This document shows positions 31,562 to 39,415 of a stretch of DNA of 64,000 bases, piece after piece. A model generated the notes under the pieces. The model had not been told where the DNA came from, did not search any database, and saw only the letters and a program-made list of their open reading frames with translations. This stretch comes from an uncultured Flavobacteriales bacterium. Lineage in GTDB: Bacteria; Bacteroidota; Bacteroidia; Flavobacteriales; Crocinitomicaceae. The translations under genes were made by a program, and so were the position numbers. The stretch spans positions 1-64,000 of the forward strand of contig CAMLFH010000010.1 in NCBI GenBank assembly GCA_946479285.1, in the 5' to 3' direction. How positions within the stretch are numbered: the first letter of the stretch is position 1; each line of letters begins with the position of its first letter.

Positions 31562-33901
31562 ATGAAATTACTAAACTCTACTATTTTACTAACGCTCTTG
31601 TGTCCCTTCATGTCATTTGGTCAATACGATACCAAACGTGTGATGGAATTGATCAACAGTGGTTCCGAATCGGAGCTGGTGATGGAGAGTGCGATTATGA
31701 TCCAGGAAGGTTATTACTACCAGGCCGGGATGATCGTAGACAAATTACTCGAATTTCAACCTACCAGTTCTAATTACAATTACCGCAGAGGATTCATTTA
31801 TTTTGAGATGTCTACCGATTTCGTAAAAGCTATCCCTTACCTGGAAAGAGCGGTTGTAAAAACGGATAAAAAATGGGACCCTTTCAACACAAAAGAAACG
31901 GCAGCTCCTATTGATGCGTATTTTGAAATGGGAAGATGCTACCATGCGGCCGGAAACATTGATAAAGCGGAAGAGTTTTACAATAAGTTTTTGGCAACTT
32001 CCATTACAAAATCCAATAACGTTTTCTTCGCGAAATTGTACCTGGAGCAGTGTAAAGTGGCACGTACAGAAATGATGAGTCCAAAAAGTGTTTATTTGAA
32101 AAATATGGGAAGCTCGGTGAATACGAAAAATCCGGAATTTTCTCCGGTCATTTCATTGGATGGCTCTGCTTTGTACTTTACTTCCAAAAGAAGATGGGTA
32201 ACCGGTGCTTCAGACAAAGGATTAGACCCAAGAAACAATCAGTACCCGGAAGATATCTACGTTTCATACCGCGATTTCGATTCCACGTGGATGGATCCTA
32301 TCAAACTGGAATTCTGTGATTCTTTGCAAAATGAAGCTACCCTGGCGGTAAGCCCGGATGAGCGTCGTGTATATGTTTACCAGGATACAAAAGGAAACGG
32401 AGATATTTTCTACTCTGATTTCTCCACGAACAAATTCCAGCTGGTAACTCATTTGGATGATAAGAAGATCAACACAAATGATTGGGAGACGCACGCAACG
32501 GTTACTCCTGATGGACAACGCATGTATTTCGTTTCTAACCGGAATGGCGGAATGGGAGGACGTGACATTTACTACTCTATCAAGCAAAAAGACGGCACCT
32601 GGGGAGATCCTGTAAATGCAGGACCAACTATCAACGGACCAATGGATGAAGAATCCCCGTTCATTTCTATAGATAACAGTACCCTTTACTTCTCCTCTAA
32701 CGGGAACAAAAGTATGGGTGGATTCGATATTTTCATGTCGAAAGCAGATGGAAAAGGAAATTGGGGCCCTGCAATGAATTTAGGTTCTCCGATCAATTCC
32801 ACTTGTGATGATATTTTCTATACAACTACGGTTGACGGATTAACGGGATATATGACTTCACTTCGTGCAGACGGAAAAGGTGAAAAAGATATCTACGAGA
32901 TCAAAAACAACTACTTAGGAGTTAAGAACATTGCTGTCTTGAACGGGAAGATCAACGTGATCGGGAACCAGCCTCTACCGGAAGATGTTTCTGTAACATT
33001 GCGTTGTTTGAACTGTGACAATCCATATGACCGTAAATTGTTCCCGCGTTTACGTGACGGAGTTTTCATGAACTCTTTGGAGCCTTGTAAGGAATACGAC
33101 TTAACGTTCTCTTATGAGAAAAACGGGAAGAAAAACTTCTACAGTGAAAAGTTCAAAACAGAATGCAACAAAGAATACTCGGAAGTTTACCGCGAGTTCT
33201 GGTTAGACCTGGACAAGCAGATGATGGTGAAACCTTACTATGTGGTTGGAACAATTACAGACAGCAAGACCAACCAAAAGCTAAGCGGTGTTACAATCAC
33301 TTTGATCAACAAGAAAACAGGAGAAAAGATTTCTTCATCTGTCACAGCTTCAGCCGGAGCTTACAAAACAGATACGCTTGGCGGATTTAAGAAAGGAGAC
33401 AACGCGGAGTTTGCTCTGACATTGGAGAAAGCAGGATACATTACCATGACGTATGACGCTCCGTTTACTTTAGATGACAATTCTGAGATTCGTATCGACC
33501 GTTCATTGGCGAAAAACGAAGTGGGAACAGACATCGGTTTGAATGTAAACCCGATTTACTTCGACTACAACAAATCTAACATCCGTCCGGATGCGGCGGC
33601 AGAACTGGATAAGATCGTGAAGATCATGAAAGAGAACCCGGGGATTAAAATTGAGTTGGGATCACACACGGACAGCCGTGGTGCGGATGCTGCCAATGTG
33701 GTTTTATCGGATAAACGTGCCAAAGCTTCTGCCCGCTACATCGTTTCTAAAGGAATTGCTGCCAACAGAATTATCGGAAAAGGATACGGTGAGAACAAAC
33801 TGAAGGTATCAGACGAACAGATCAACAACATGTCTACATTCGAAGAAAAAGAAAAAGGACATCAGTTGAACCGTAGAACAGAATTCCTGATCGTAAAATA
33901 G
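31562..33901 (+). CDS. OmpA family protein with TPR, PD40 propeller and CRD domains (PorE-like)
   Basis: A 779-residue envelope protein. Order: signal peptide (about 1-20); TPR-like helices (about 25-165); a beta-propeller with PD40/WD-type blades (about 180-450, e.g. 'DGSALYFTSKRRW', 'PDGQRMYFVSNRNGGMGGRD', 'STLYFSSNGNKSMGGFDIF'); a carboxypeptidase-regulatory-like domain (about 558-640); and a C-terminal OmpA peptidoglycan-binding domain (about 665-779, 'YFDYNKSNIRPDAAAELDKI', 'GSHTDSRG'). This order equals that described for PorE of the type IX secretion system. Whether it is the T9SS component or one of its paralogues cannot be told here. Confidence 0.88.
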   Translation: MKLLNSTILLTLLCPFMSFGQYDTKRVMELINSGSESELVMESAIMIQEGYYYQAGMIVDKLLEFQPTSSNYNYRRGFIYFEMSTDFVKAIPYLERAVVKTDKKWDPFNTKETAAPIDAYFEMGRCYHAAGNIDKAEEFYNKFLATSITKSNNVFFAKLYLEQCKVARTEMMSPKSVYLKNMGSSVNTKNPEFSPVISLDGSALYFTSKRRWVTGASDKGLDPRNNQYPEDIYVSYRDFDSTWMDPIKLEFCDSLQNEATLAVSPDERRVYVYQDTKGNGDIFYSDFSTNKFQLVTHLDDKKINTNDWETHATVTPDGQRMYFVSNRNGGMGGRDIYYSIKQKDGTWGDPVNAGPTINGPMDEESPFISIDNSTLYFSSNGNKSMGGFDIFMSKADGKGNWGPAMNLGSPINSTCDDIFYTTTVDGLTGYMTSLRADGKGEKDIYEIKNNYLGVKNIAVLNGKINVIGNQPLPEDVSVTLRCLNCDNPYDRKLFPRLRDGVFMNSLEPCKEYDLTFSYEKNGKKNFYSEKFKTECNKEYSEVYREFWLDLDKQMMVKPYYVVGTITDSKTNQKLSGVTITLINKKTGEKISSSVTASAGAYKTDTLGGFKKGDNAEFALTLEKAGYITMTYDAPFTLDDNSEIRIDRSLAKNEVGTDIGLNVNPIYFDYNKSNIRPDAAAELDKIVKIMKENPGIKIELGSHTDSRGADAANVVLSDKRAKASARYIVSKGIAANRIIGKGYGENKLKVSDEQINNMSTFEEKEKGHQLNRRTEFLIVK

Positions 33902-33917
33902 TCATTAAAATATATTC

Positions 33918-33951
33918 AAAGTAGGGGCGCGATTAATCGCGCCCCTACTTT
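33918..33951. repeat. 34-bp perfect palindrome, GTAGGGGCG repeat family
   Basis: AAAGTAGGGGCGCGATT is followed by its exact reverse complement, then more T. The core is the same as that at 13081-13128. It starts 17 bp after the stop of the PorE-like gene and can serve as its terminator. Confidence 0.8.
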
Positions 33952-34012
33952 TTTATACACGTTTCGCCGCTACCTTTTTTATTTTCGCCATCTTTGAATA
34001 TAACTTTATCGT

Positions 34013-34867
34013 ATGAATTTATCGCTCACCCGCAACTTTGTCATGTTGGACCTGGAAACCACCGGATTGGATGTTGCAAAAGACCGCATCATGGAGATTG
34101 CTTTGATTAAAATCACTCCGGACGGAGTACAGAGCGAGTATTGCAAACGTGTCAATCCAACTATTCCAATCAGCAAAGAATCTGCAGAAATTACCGGCAT
34201 TACAGACGAGATGGTTGCCAATGAACCGACTTTCGCACAGCTGGCAGACGAAATTGCTGCATTTATCGGAGATGCCGATTTGGGAGGATACAATTCCAAC
34301 AAATTCGATATTCCTGTGCTGGCGGAAGAATTCCTGCGAATCAATCACACATTTAAAGTGAATGCCCGCAGGTTCATCGACGTTCAGAATATCTTCCACA
34401 AGATGGAACAACGCACATTGGCGGCTGCATACCAGTTTTACTGCAAAGAATCCATGGAAAATGCACACAATGCCTTGTATGATACCAAAGTAACCTTAGA
34501 CGTTTTTAAAGCGCAATTAGAGCGTTATCCCGATTTGGCGAAAACGATTCCCGAACTCTCTGATTTTTCGCGCCAGGGGAATAACGAATGGCATGATTTC
34601 GCGGGAAGACTGGCAAAAACAAAAGATGGACAGGTTTGCTATAATTTCGGAAAGCACAAAGGAAAAACGGTGGAAGAAGTAGCAGATTCCGAGCCTGGAT
34701 ATTTTGGCTGGATGATGGATGCAGATTTCCCCCTATTTACCAAACAATTGCTGCGTGAAGAAATGGAACGCATCAAGCAAAAACGCCGTGAAAAACGCGA
34801 AGGAGAAAACTCAAATCTAAGTATTGAGGATAAGCTGGCGGCGTTGCAAAATAAGTTCAAAAAGTAG
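34013..34867 (+). CDS. DEDDh 3'-5' exonuclease (DnaQ/ExoX-like)
   Basis: A 284-residue exonuclease. The DEDDh motifs are Exo I 'FVMLDLETTGLD' with Asp13 and Glu15, Exo II around 'LGGYNSNKFDIPVLAEEF', and Exo III 'NAHNALYDTKVTLDVF' with His and Asp. The C-terminal third has 'YNFGKHKGKTVEEVADSEPG' and 'YFGWMM', the small domain found in ExoX-like and related Bacteroidota proteins, and then a basic tail. It lacks polymerase and proofreading partners, so it is probably a stand-alone DNA or RNA repair exonuclease. Confidence 0.9.
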   Translation: MNLSLTRNFVMLDLETTGLDVAKDRIMEIALIKITPDGVQSEYCKRVNPTIPISKESAEITGITDEMVANEPTFAQLADEIAAFIGDADLGGYNSNKFDIPVLAEEFLRINHTFKVNARRFIDVQNIFHKMEQRTLAAAYQFYCKESMENAHNALYDTKVTLDVFKAQLERYPDLAKTIPELSDFSRQGNNEWHDFAGRLAKTKDGQVCYNFGKHKGKTVEEVADSEPGYFGWMMDADFPLFTKQLLREEMERIKQKRREKREGENSNLSIEDKLAALQNKFKK

Positions 34868-34940
34868 AAAAGTTCAAAGGGTTCAAAGAGGTTCAATCGA
34901 AAAATGGAAAATCATCAAATTGGTTTAAATATTGAATTTG

Positions 34941-34993
34941 AACATTTGAACATTTGAACATTTGAACATTTGAACATTTGAACATTTGAACAT
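34941..34993. repeat. 8-bp tandem repeat (AACATTTG) x 6.6, upstream of the FAH-family gene
   Basis: Six full copies of AACATTTG and a partial seventh run without interruption and end 12 bp before the ATG at 35006. Each unit differs from the -7 consensus TAnnTTTG only at its first base. A stretch with three GTTCAAA copies (34870-34897) lies on the other side of the gap and can pair with the TTTGAAC phase of the array. Confidence 0.85.
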
Positions 34994-35005
34994 AAAATAG
35001 AAGAA

Positions 35006-35617
35006 ATGAAAATCATCTGCATAGGGCGTAATTACGCCGATCACGCGAAGGAATTGAATAATCCGCTTCCAACCGAGCCTGTTTTTTTTATGAAACCGGA
35101 TACGGCTTATTTGCCTGCGGGAACTGATTTTTACATTCCTGATTTTACCAAAGACCTGCATTATGAATGCGAAGTGGTGGTAAAAATTAAAAAAGTGGGA
35201 AAGAATATCCAGGAGAAATTCGCTTCCTCCTACTACGATGAAATCTCGTTAGGGATTGACTTCACAGCTCGTGACCTGCAGGAACAATGCAAAGCAAAAA
35301 GCCTTCCGTGGGAAAAAGCAAAAGCCTTCGACAACAGTGCACCGATGGGAGCGAAATTTATCCCGGTAAGTTCATTGGATCTGAATGACTTTCATTTCAC
35401 CCTAAAGAAAAACGGCACTGCAGTTCAAAACGGACATACAGCTGACATGATTTTTTCCATCGATAAAATCATCGCATACGTTTCGCAATTCGTAACCTTA
35501 AAAACAGGAGATTTGATCTTCACAGGAACACCAGCCGGAGTTGGTCCGGTAGCAATTGGTGATCACCTGGAAGGATTTATCGGGGAAGAGAAAATTTTGG
35601 ATTTGAAGATCAAATAA
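35006..35617 (+). CDS. fumarylacetoacetate hydrolase family protein (FAHD1-like)
   Basis: A 203-residue FAH-fold enzyme. It begins with 'IICIGRNYADHAKELNN', has 'PVFFMKPDTAYLPAG', the metal-site motif 'HYECEVVVKI' (His-x-x-x-Glu-x-Glu type), 'GIDFTARDLQ' and 'TGDLIFTGTPAGVGPV'. The short length without an N-terminal domain fits the FAHD1/acylpyruvase or oxaloacetate decarboxylase group rather than true fumarylacetoacetase. The substrate is not decided. It follows an unusual tandem repeat. Confidence 0.9.
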   Translation: MKIICIGRNYADHAKELNNPLPTEPVFFMKPDTAYLPAGTDFYIPDFTKDLHYECEVVVKIKKVGKNIQEKFASSYYDEISLGIDFTARDLQEQCKAKSLPWEKAKAFDNSAPMGAKFIPVSSLDLNDFHFTLKKNGTAVQNGHTADMIFSIDKIIAYVSQFVTLKTGDLIFTGTPAGVGPVAIGDHLEGFIGEEKILDLKIK

Positions 35618-35655
35618 TTCCGAATTATGAATTATTTGATCTGTTTTAAACATTC

Positions 35656-35685
35656 AGTAGGGGCGGAAAATTTTCCGCCCCTACT
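35656..35685. repeat. 30-bp perfect palindrome, GTAGGGGCGG repeat family
   Basis: AGTAGGGGCGGAAAA is followed by its exact reverse complement. The outer arms equal those of the 48- and 34-bp palindromes, while the centre has changed symmetrically (GGAAAATTTTCC instead of CGCGATTAATCGCG), so both halves changed together. It lies between convergent gene ends. Confidence 0.8.
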
Positions 35686-35703
35686 ATTTAATATAATTCG
35701 TAA

Positions 35704-37026
35704 TTATTGAAAAGGCCATTCTGAATTCCGCTTTGCTTTCACGAAATACACAATTATTCCGAGACCGATTACGCCCAATCCGGCAAGAATCATCTGCCAG
35801 CCTGTAGCTATCAATATTCCCGCCCAAAGAATGATTCCGAGAATTGCCGGGATTGGAAACCAGGGCATTTTCCAGGGAAAGAACTGCTTTCCGCGTTGTT
35901 TGTGGAGCAAAATTAATCCTACAGACTGACCAATGAACTGGATCAGGATCCGCATGGCAAGTATGGCGCTGATCACATCACTTAGTCGAAATAATAAGCT
36001 GAAGATGAAACCCAGTCCGCCGAGGAACAAAAGGGAAATATGCGGAAACTGCTTGGTTGGATGCAATTTGGCAAAGATTTTAAAGAAGGAACCATCAACC
36101 GCGGCTGCATAGGGAATGCGGCTATAGCCCAGTGTTGCTGAGAATAACGACGCAAAAGCCACCCAAAGCACCAAACAGGTTACAATGATTGCTGCGGTTC
36201 CTCCCATCAGCTTTTCCATGAATGAACTGATCAGGTAGTCGTTGTCACAGGCATCTTCCCAAGGAATTACACTCACCACGCTAACATTCATTGCCAGGTA
36301 GAGAATCGAAATTCCGGTAATGGAAAGGAACATGCTTCGGGGAATATTGCGCGTAGGATTTTTGATCTCACTTCCAAGGTGACAGACGTTGTAATAGCCC
36401 AAATAACTGTAAACAGTTTTCACGCTGGCGAATCCAAGGGCGGAAACAAACGCATAATTGACGGTCAGTCCATCGTTCATGTGCTTGATGGGTTCCAGGA
36501 AGTTTCCATGAGAAATCCCACCGGCAACGATCCAAAGAATGGTAAAAATAACACCGAACCAAAGCATGACACTGATCTTCCCGATGGTTTCAATCTTCCG
36601 GTAAAGCAGGATTACGATGAGAACAACTACTGTCCCGCTGACGGCTTTGGATTGCCAAGTATTCATTGGAACCAGGTAGGAAAAATAGGCTGAAAAACCG
36701 ATTGCTGCGGACGCAATTACCAGAGGTGCCTGGATCATAGTCTGCCAAACGAAGAGAAAACTCATCAGGCTGCCGGCTTTTTTGGGTCCGTAAGCTTCTT
36801 TGAGAAAATTGAAAGATCCGCCAGCTTTTGGATAGGCTGCCCCGAGTTCGCTCCAAACAGTTGCATCAACAAAAGACAAAAGTGCACCGGCCAGCCAGGC
36901 GTATAAAAAGTAAGGACCGTTCATCATGGTAATGATCATCGGCAGGGTGATGAACGGGCCGATACCGACCATATCGATCATATTTATAGCGGTAGCCTGT
37001 CCTAGGCCTAAACGTCTTTCCAACAT
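35704..37026 (-). CDS. APC family amino acid permease
   Basis: A 440-residue transporter with about 12 membrane segments. The N-terminus 'LGLGQATAINMIDMVGIGPF' is the first APC helix with its unwound glycine-rich part, followed by 'AWLAGALLSFVDATVWSELG' and 'YPKAGGSFNFLKEAYGPK', which match the amino acid-polyamine-organocation family. It probably exchanges or imports an amino acid across the inner membrane. It is a single gene with no metabolic neighbour to suggest the substrate. The start is the first ATG, directly before the conserved helix. Confidence 0.88.
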   Translation of the reverse strand: MLERRLGLGQATAINMIDMVGIGPFITLPMIITMMNGPYFLYAWLAGALLSFVDATVWSELGAAYPKAGGSFNFLKEAYGPKKAGSLMSFLFVWQTMIQAPLVIASAAIGFSAYFSYLVPMNTWQSKAVSGTVVVLIVILLYRKIETIGKISVMLWFGVIFTILWIVAGGISHGNFLEPIKHMNDGLTVNYAFVSALGFASVKTVYSYLGYYNVCHLGSEIKNPTRNIPRSMFLSITGISILYLAMNVSVVSVIPWEDACDNDYLISSFMEKLMGGTAAIIVTCLVLWVAFASLFSATLGYSRIPYAAAVDGSFFKIFAKLHPTKQFPHISLLFLGGLGFIFSLLFRLSDVISAILAMRILIQFIGQSVGLILLHKQRGKQFFPWKMPWFPIPAILGIILWAGILIATGWQMILAGLGVIGLGIIVYFVKAKRNSEWPFQ

Positions 37027-37047
37027 GTAGTAAAATTACTAATTCCC

Positions 37048-37065
37048 TCCCGATAACTATCGGGA
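37048..37065. repeat. 18-bp palindrome TCCCGATAACTATCGGGA
   Basis: TCCCGATA and TATCGGGA flank AC. It differs by one base from the palindrome present in the three tRNA-derived units at 37760-37945 (GC centre). It lies 22 bp before the permease start, in a 209-bp gap that holds no gene I can support. Confidence 0.7.
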
Positions 37066-37235
37066 TACGAATTGCAAATTAAGTTTTCGAACTTCATTTC
37101 ACGGAGGAGCGCAGATCACCGATTCCTCTCTCCTATCCGGGATCTTATTTGGGAGCTACGCAATCCCCGCTGAGCAGGATTCGTAAAAGTATCAAGTAAA
37201 ACCCTTATTTTAACCTTTTAAAACTCAAATCACAC

Positions 37236-37688
37236 ATGCTCAAATACCTGCTTTCCATCCTGGTTTTCGGTTTTACAAGCTCTGCTTTCGGACAAGATTC
37301 TACTTTCCTTTCAACAAACGAACGCCTGCAAATGGAACGCTTCCGATTTACCGAAGAAGAACAGGAAGCCGTTTTCTTTATCGGAACCGGATATACGGGC
37401 GGCCCGGGAAGCATGCCGATACTGGACATTTCCAATTGGAACGGAAGACCTCTGCGTTACAATGATGATTTACCGATCTACCTGAACGGGAACTTTCGCG
37501 AACAACTTGCACCAAAAATGCCCGGCTGCATGATCGGTTCACCGCAGATTATCGTAAGCGCTACGATCCGGATGGTTAAGAAAGAAGCAGTAATTTCCAC
37601 TCCCAATCATCAAAAAATGGCTTATTACGAAGTGGAAGTGATTGAGCTGAACAACATTGAGGTGAAGACGCAGCCTTGCAGGGATTAA
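37236..37688 (+). CDS. exported protein of unknown function, 150 aa
   Basis: A signal peptide (MLKYLLSILVFGFTSSAFGQ) is followed by a mature domain of about 130 residues with 'FIGTGYTGGPGSMPILDISNW', read as two loops, 'NDDLPIYLNGNFREQL' and a Cys pair (PGCMIG and QPCRD) that might form a disulphide. It probably acts in the periplasm or outside. No family is recognised. It directly precedes the tRNA-Leu repeat region. Confidence 0.68.
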   Translation: MLKYLLSILVFGFTSSAFGQDSTFLSTNERLQMERFRFTEEEQEAVFFIGTGYTGGPGSMPILDISNWNGRPLRYNDDLPIYLNGNFREQLAPKMPGCMIGSPQIIVSATIRMVKKEAVISTPNHQKMAYYEVEVIELNNIEVKTQPCRD

Positions 37689-37759
37689 GTTTGGTGCTGA
37701 AAAAACTGATCTGTTGAATTCAGGAAGATGAAAAAATACTATCTTCGTTTGCAGATACT

Positions 37760-37945
37760 GCGCGCGTGGTGATCCCGATAGCTATCGGGATGGTAGACAT
37801 GCGAGAAATATAATAAATACTGCGCACGTGGTGATCCCGATAGCTATCGGGATGGTAGACATGCGAAGTAGAAAATAATAACTGCGCACGTGGTGATCCC
37901 GATAGCTATCGGGATGGTAGACATGCGAAGTAGAAAATAATAACT
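37760..37945. repeat. three tandem 62-bp units made of the tRNA-Leu 5' end with a palindrome in the D-loop
   Basis: Units start at 37760, 37822 and 37884, and the intact tRNA follows in the same register at 37946. Each begins GCGCACGTGGTGA as the tRNA does (unit 1 has GCGCGCG), then TCCCGATAGCTATCGGGA where the tRNA has AAT, then TGGTAGACATGC, after which tRNA similarity stops. An A-rich spacer completes the unit. Units 2 and 3 are identical over all 62 bases; unit 1 differs in the spacer. No unit can form a complete tRNA. Confidence 0.92.
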
Positions 37946-38030
37946 GCGCACGTGGTGAAATTGGTAGACATGCCATCTTGAGGGGGTGGTGCCATTAGGT
38001 GTGCTGGTTCGAATCCAGTCGTGCGCACCA
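37946..38030 (+). tRNA. tRNA-Leu, anticodon GAG
   Basis: An 85-nt tRNA with encoded CCA. Acceptor GCGCACG pairs with CGTGCGC, discriminator A. The D-arm is GTGAAATTGGTAGACAT; the anticodon stem CCATC/GGTGG encloses the loop TTGAGGG with anticodon GAG (reads CUC and CUU); then a class II variable arm and T-arm GCTGG-TTCGAAT-CCAGT. The long variable arm and the D-loop fit leucine. It is the only complete tRNA I find in the window, flanked by partial copies on both sides. Confidence 0.93.
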
Positions 38031-38037
38031 GAGAAAA

Positions 38038-38070
38038 AAGAGCAATTCGAGAGAGTTGCTCTTTTTTTTT
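38038..38070 (+). terminator. intrinsic terminator of tRNA-Leu
   Basis: AAGAGCAA (38038-38045) pairs with TTGCTCTT (38056-38063), followed by a long T-run to 38070. A degenerate copy of this hairpin follows the tRNA 3'-end copy at 39331-39357. Confidence 0.85.
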
Positions 38071-38175
38071 TACACTAGTATTCGTTTGATTTTTTCTACA
38101 AACGAAAAATAACCTGTGTTCGACGAATAATAAATCCAAGTGGTGTTATAGGTATTCCTCTTTTATCTTTACTCT

Positions 38176-39111
38176 ATGAAAAGCCTATCAATTATTTTTA
38201 TAAGTTTAATATTAAACATTGTCTCTTGCAATGAACAGGTATGTATAGTAACTAATTCCGAATTGAGGAAAGTATTGGAAATGGGTAACGATGCAACAGA
38301 CTTAAATATTCAGAATAGCAATATCAGCTGCTTACCTCCTGAAATTCGAAAGTTGAAAAATCTAAGATTAATTTTATTAAAAAGCAATCAACTGACAAAT
38401 TTGCCTGTCGAAATCGGACAATTAGAGAAATTAAACTGGGTGAGTTTAATGGATAATAAATTAGAGGAATTACCTAGAGAAATTGGTAATCTAACAAATT
38501 TGGAGCATTTTGATTTGGACATGAATAGACTGACTACACTGCCGTCCGAAATCGGTAAATTGAAAAAGCTTAAATATCTAAATCTAGATGATAATAACAT
38601 TCAGCAGTTACCTAAAGAAATTGGAAAAATGAAAAGTCTCGAGGATATATTCCTTTTAGGTAATAGAAATTTAGATGTTACAGACTTACTTGTCAAAATT
38701 CGGCATCTTCCTTCAATCAATAAATTGTATTTGTCTGAAATCAACATGAAAATACTGCCGAAAGAAATAGGGTCTGTGAAAGCTGTTAAAATGCTTTTTT
38801 TGTCCAGTAATAATCTGAAAGTAATTCCCGCATCTATTGCTAACCTGAAACAATTAAAGTACCTGAACTTAGGTAATAACCCGGAATTAGATTTTAACGC
38901 AACATTCAAACTATTATCACAATTACCCAATTTAAAGGAATTGTATATCGGCGACAATCAGCTCCATCACCTGCCTGAAAACATTACACTTCTGAAAAAG
39001 GTTGAAACAATTTACCTTGTCAACAATAGTGTTTCTGATAAAGAAATAGATGCTTTATATAAAATAATGCCAACTACTCATTTCGAACGTACCGGAAATA
39101 TCCAGCGATAA
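38176..39111 (+). CDS. leucine-rich repeat lipoprotein
   Basis: A 311-residue protein with a lipoprotein signal (IIFISLILNIVSC, Cys18) and about nine leucine-rich repeats of 22-23 residues, such as 'LPVEIGQLEKLNWVSLMDNK' and 'LPSEIGKLKKLKYLNLDDNN', covering about 40-300. LRRs of this plain type form protein-binding solenoids. It should face the periplasm or cell surface. The gene is AT-richer than its neighbours and lies between two copies of the tRNA-Leu 3' end (38012-38028 and 39305-39321), so it looks acquired. Confidence 0.85.
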   Translation: MKSLSIIFISLILNIVSCNEQVCIVTNSELRKVLEMGNDATDLNIQNSNISCLPPEIRKLKNLRLILLKSNQLTNLPVEIGQLEKLNWVSLMDNKLEELPREIGNLTNLEHFDLDMNRLTTLPSEIGKLKKLKYLNLDDNNIQQLPKEIGKMKSLEDIFLLGNRNLDVTDLLVKIRHLPSINKLYLSEINMKILPKEIGSVKAVKMLFLSSNNLKVIPASIANLKQLKYLNLGNNPELDFNATFKLLSQLPNLKELYIGDNQLHHLPENITLLKKVETIYLVNNSVSDKEIDALYKIMPTTHFERTGNIQR

Positions 39112-39126
39112 TTATAGTCTGTTACC

Positions 39127-39154
39127 GGTTCGAACTTTGAACTGACTTGCGCAC
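39127..39154 (+). repeat. 28-bp element, copy A
   Basis: Starts GGTTCGAACTTTGAACTG and ends TTGCGCAC. The first half can fold as a short arm (GGTTC with GAACT), like a tRNA T-arm; the end equals the tRNA-Leu acceptor side TGCGCAC. It lies 15 bp after the LRR gene stop and directly before a terminator. Copies C and E share the first 22 bases exactly. Confidence 0.75.
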
Positions 39155-39160
39155 AAAAGG

Positions 39161-39190
39161 AAGTCTGACACGCAGTGCCGGACTTTTTAA
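39161..39190 (+). terminator. terminator after 28-bp element A
   Basis: AAGTCTGACAC and GTGCCGGACTT pair with small mismatches around a short GCA loop, followed by five T. It ends the LRR gene transcript. Between here and 39415 lie only the tRNA 3'-end copy and a degenerate terminator. Confidence 0.7.
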
Positions 39191-39284
39191 ATTCTACACC
39201 ATTCCAAGATTGCTTGAAGAATGGTTGGAATAAAAAAGTTCGGGGAAATGTGAAACATTTTCAGACTTCTATGCTTGGGTAAAA

Positions 39285-39321
39285 GCGCACATTGTTGGAT
39301 ATTTAATCCAGTCGTGCGCAC
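39285..39321 (+). pseudogene. tRNA-Leu remnant: acceptor ends with internal deletion
   Basis: AATCCAGTCGTGCGCAC (39305-39321) is an exact 17-base match to the 3' end of tRNA-Leu (38012-38028). Upstream, GCGCAC at 39285-39290 matches the 5' acceptor strand, with the whole middle of the tRNA missing. A degenerate form of the tRNA terminator follows (AAGAGCAAT ... TTATTGCTTTT). It looks like an attachment-site duplicate or a decayed tRNA copy. Confidence 0.8.
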
Positions 39322-39415
39322 AATAAATAGAAGAGCAATATCGAAAGTTATTGCTTTTGTGTTTCTACCTTGAGTCAAAAATACTTTTTCCACATTTTAT
39401 ATAGATATTTAGTCA

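Noticed and set aside
37760..37945. CRISPR-like regular spacing (62-bp period)
   Set aside because: Whole units, including the spacer parts, are nearly identical, there are no unique spacers and no cas genes; the repeats are tRNA-Leu 5' ends.
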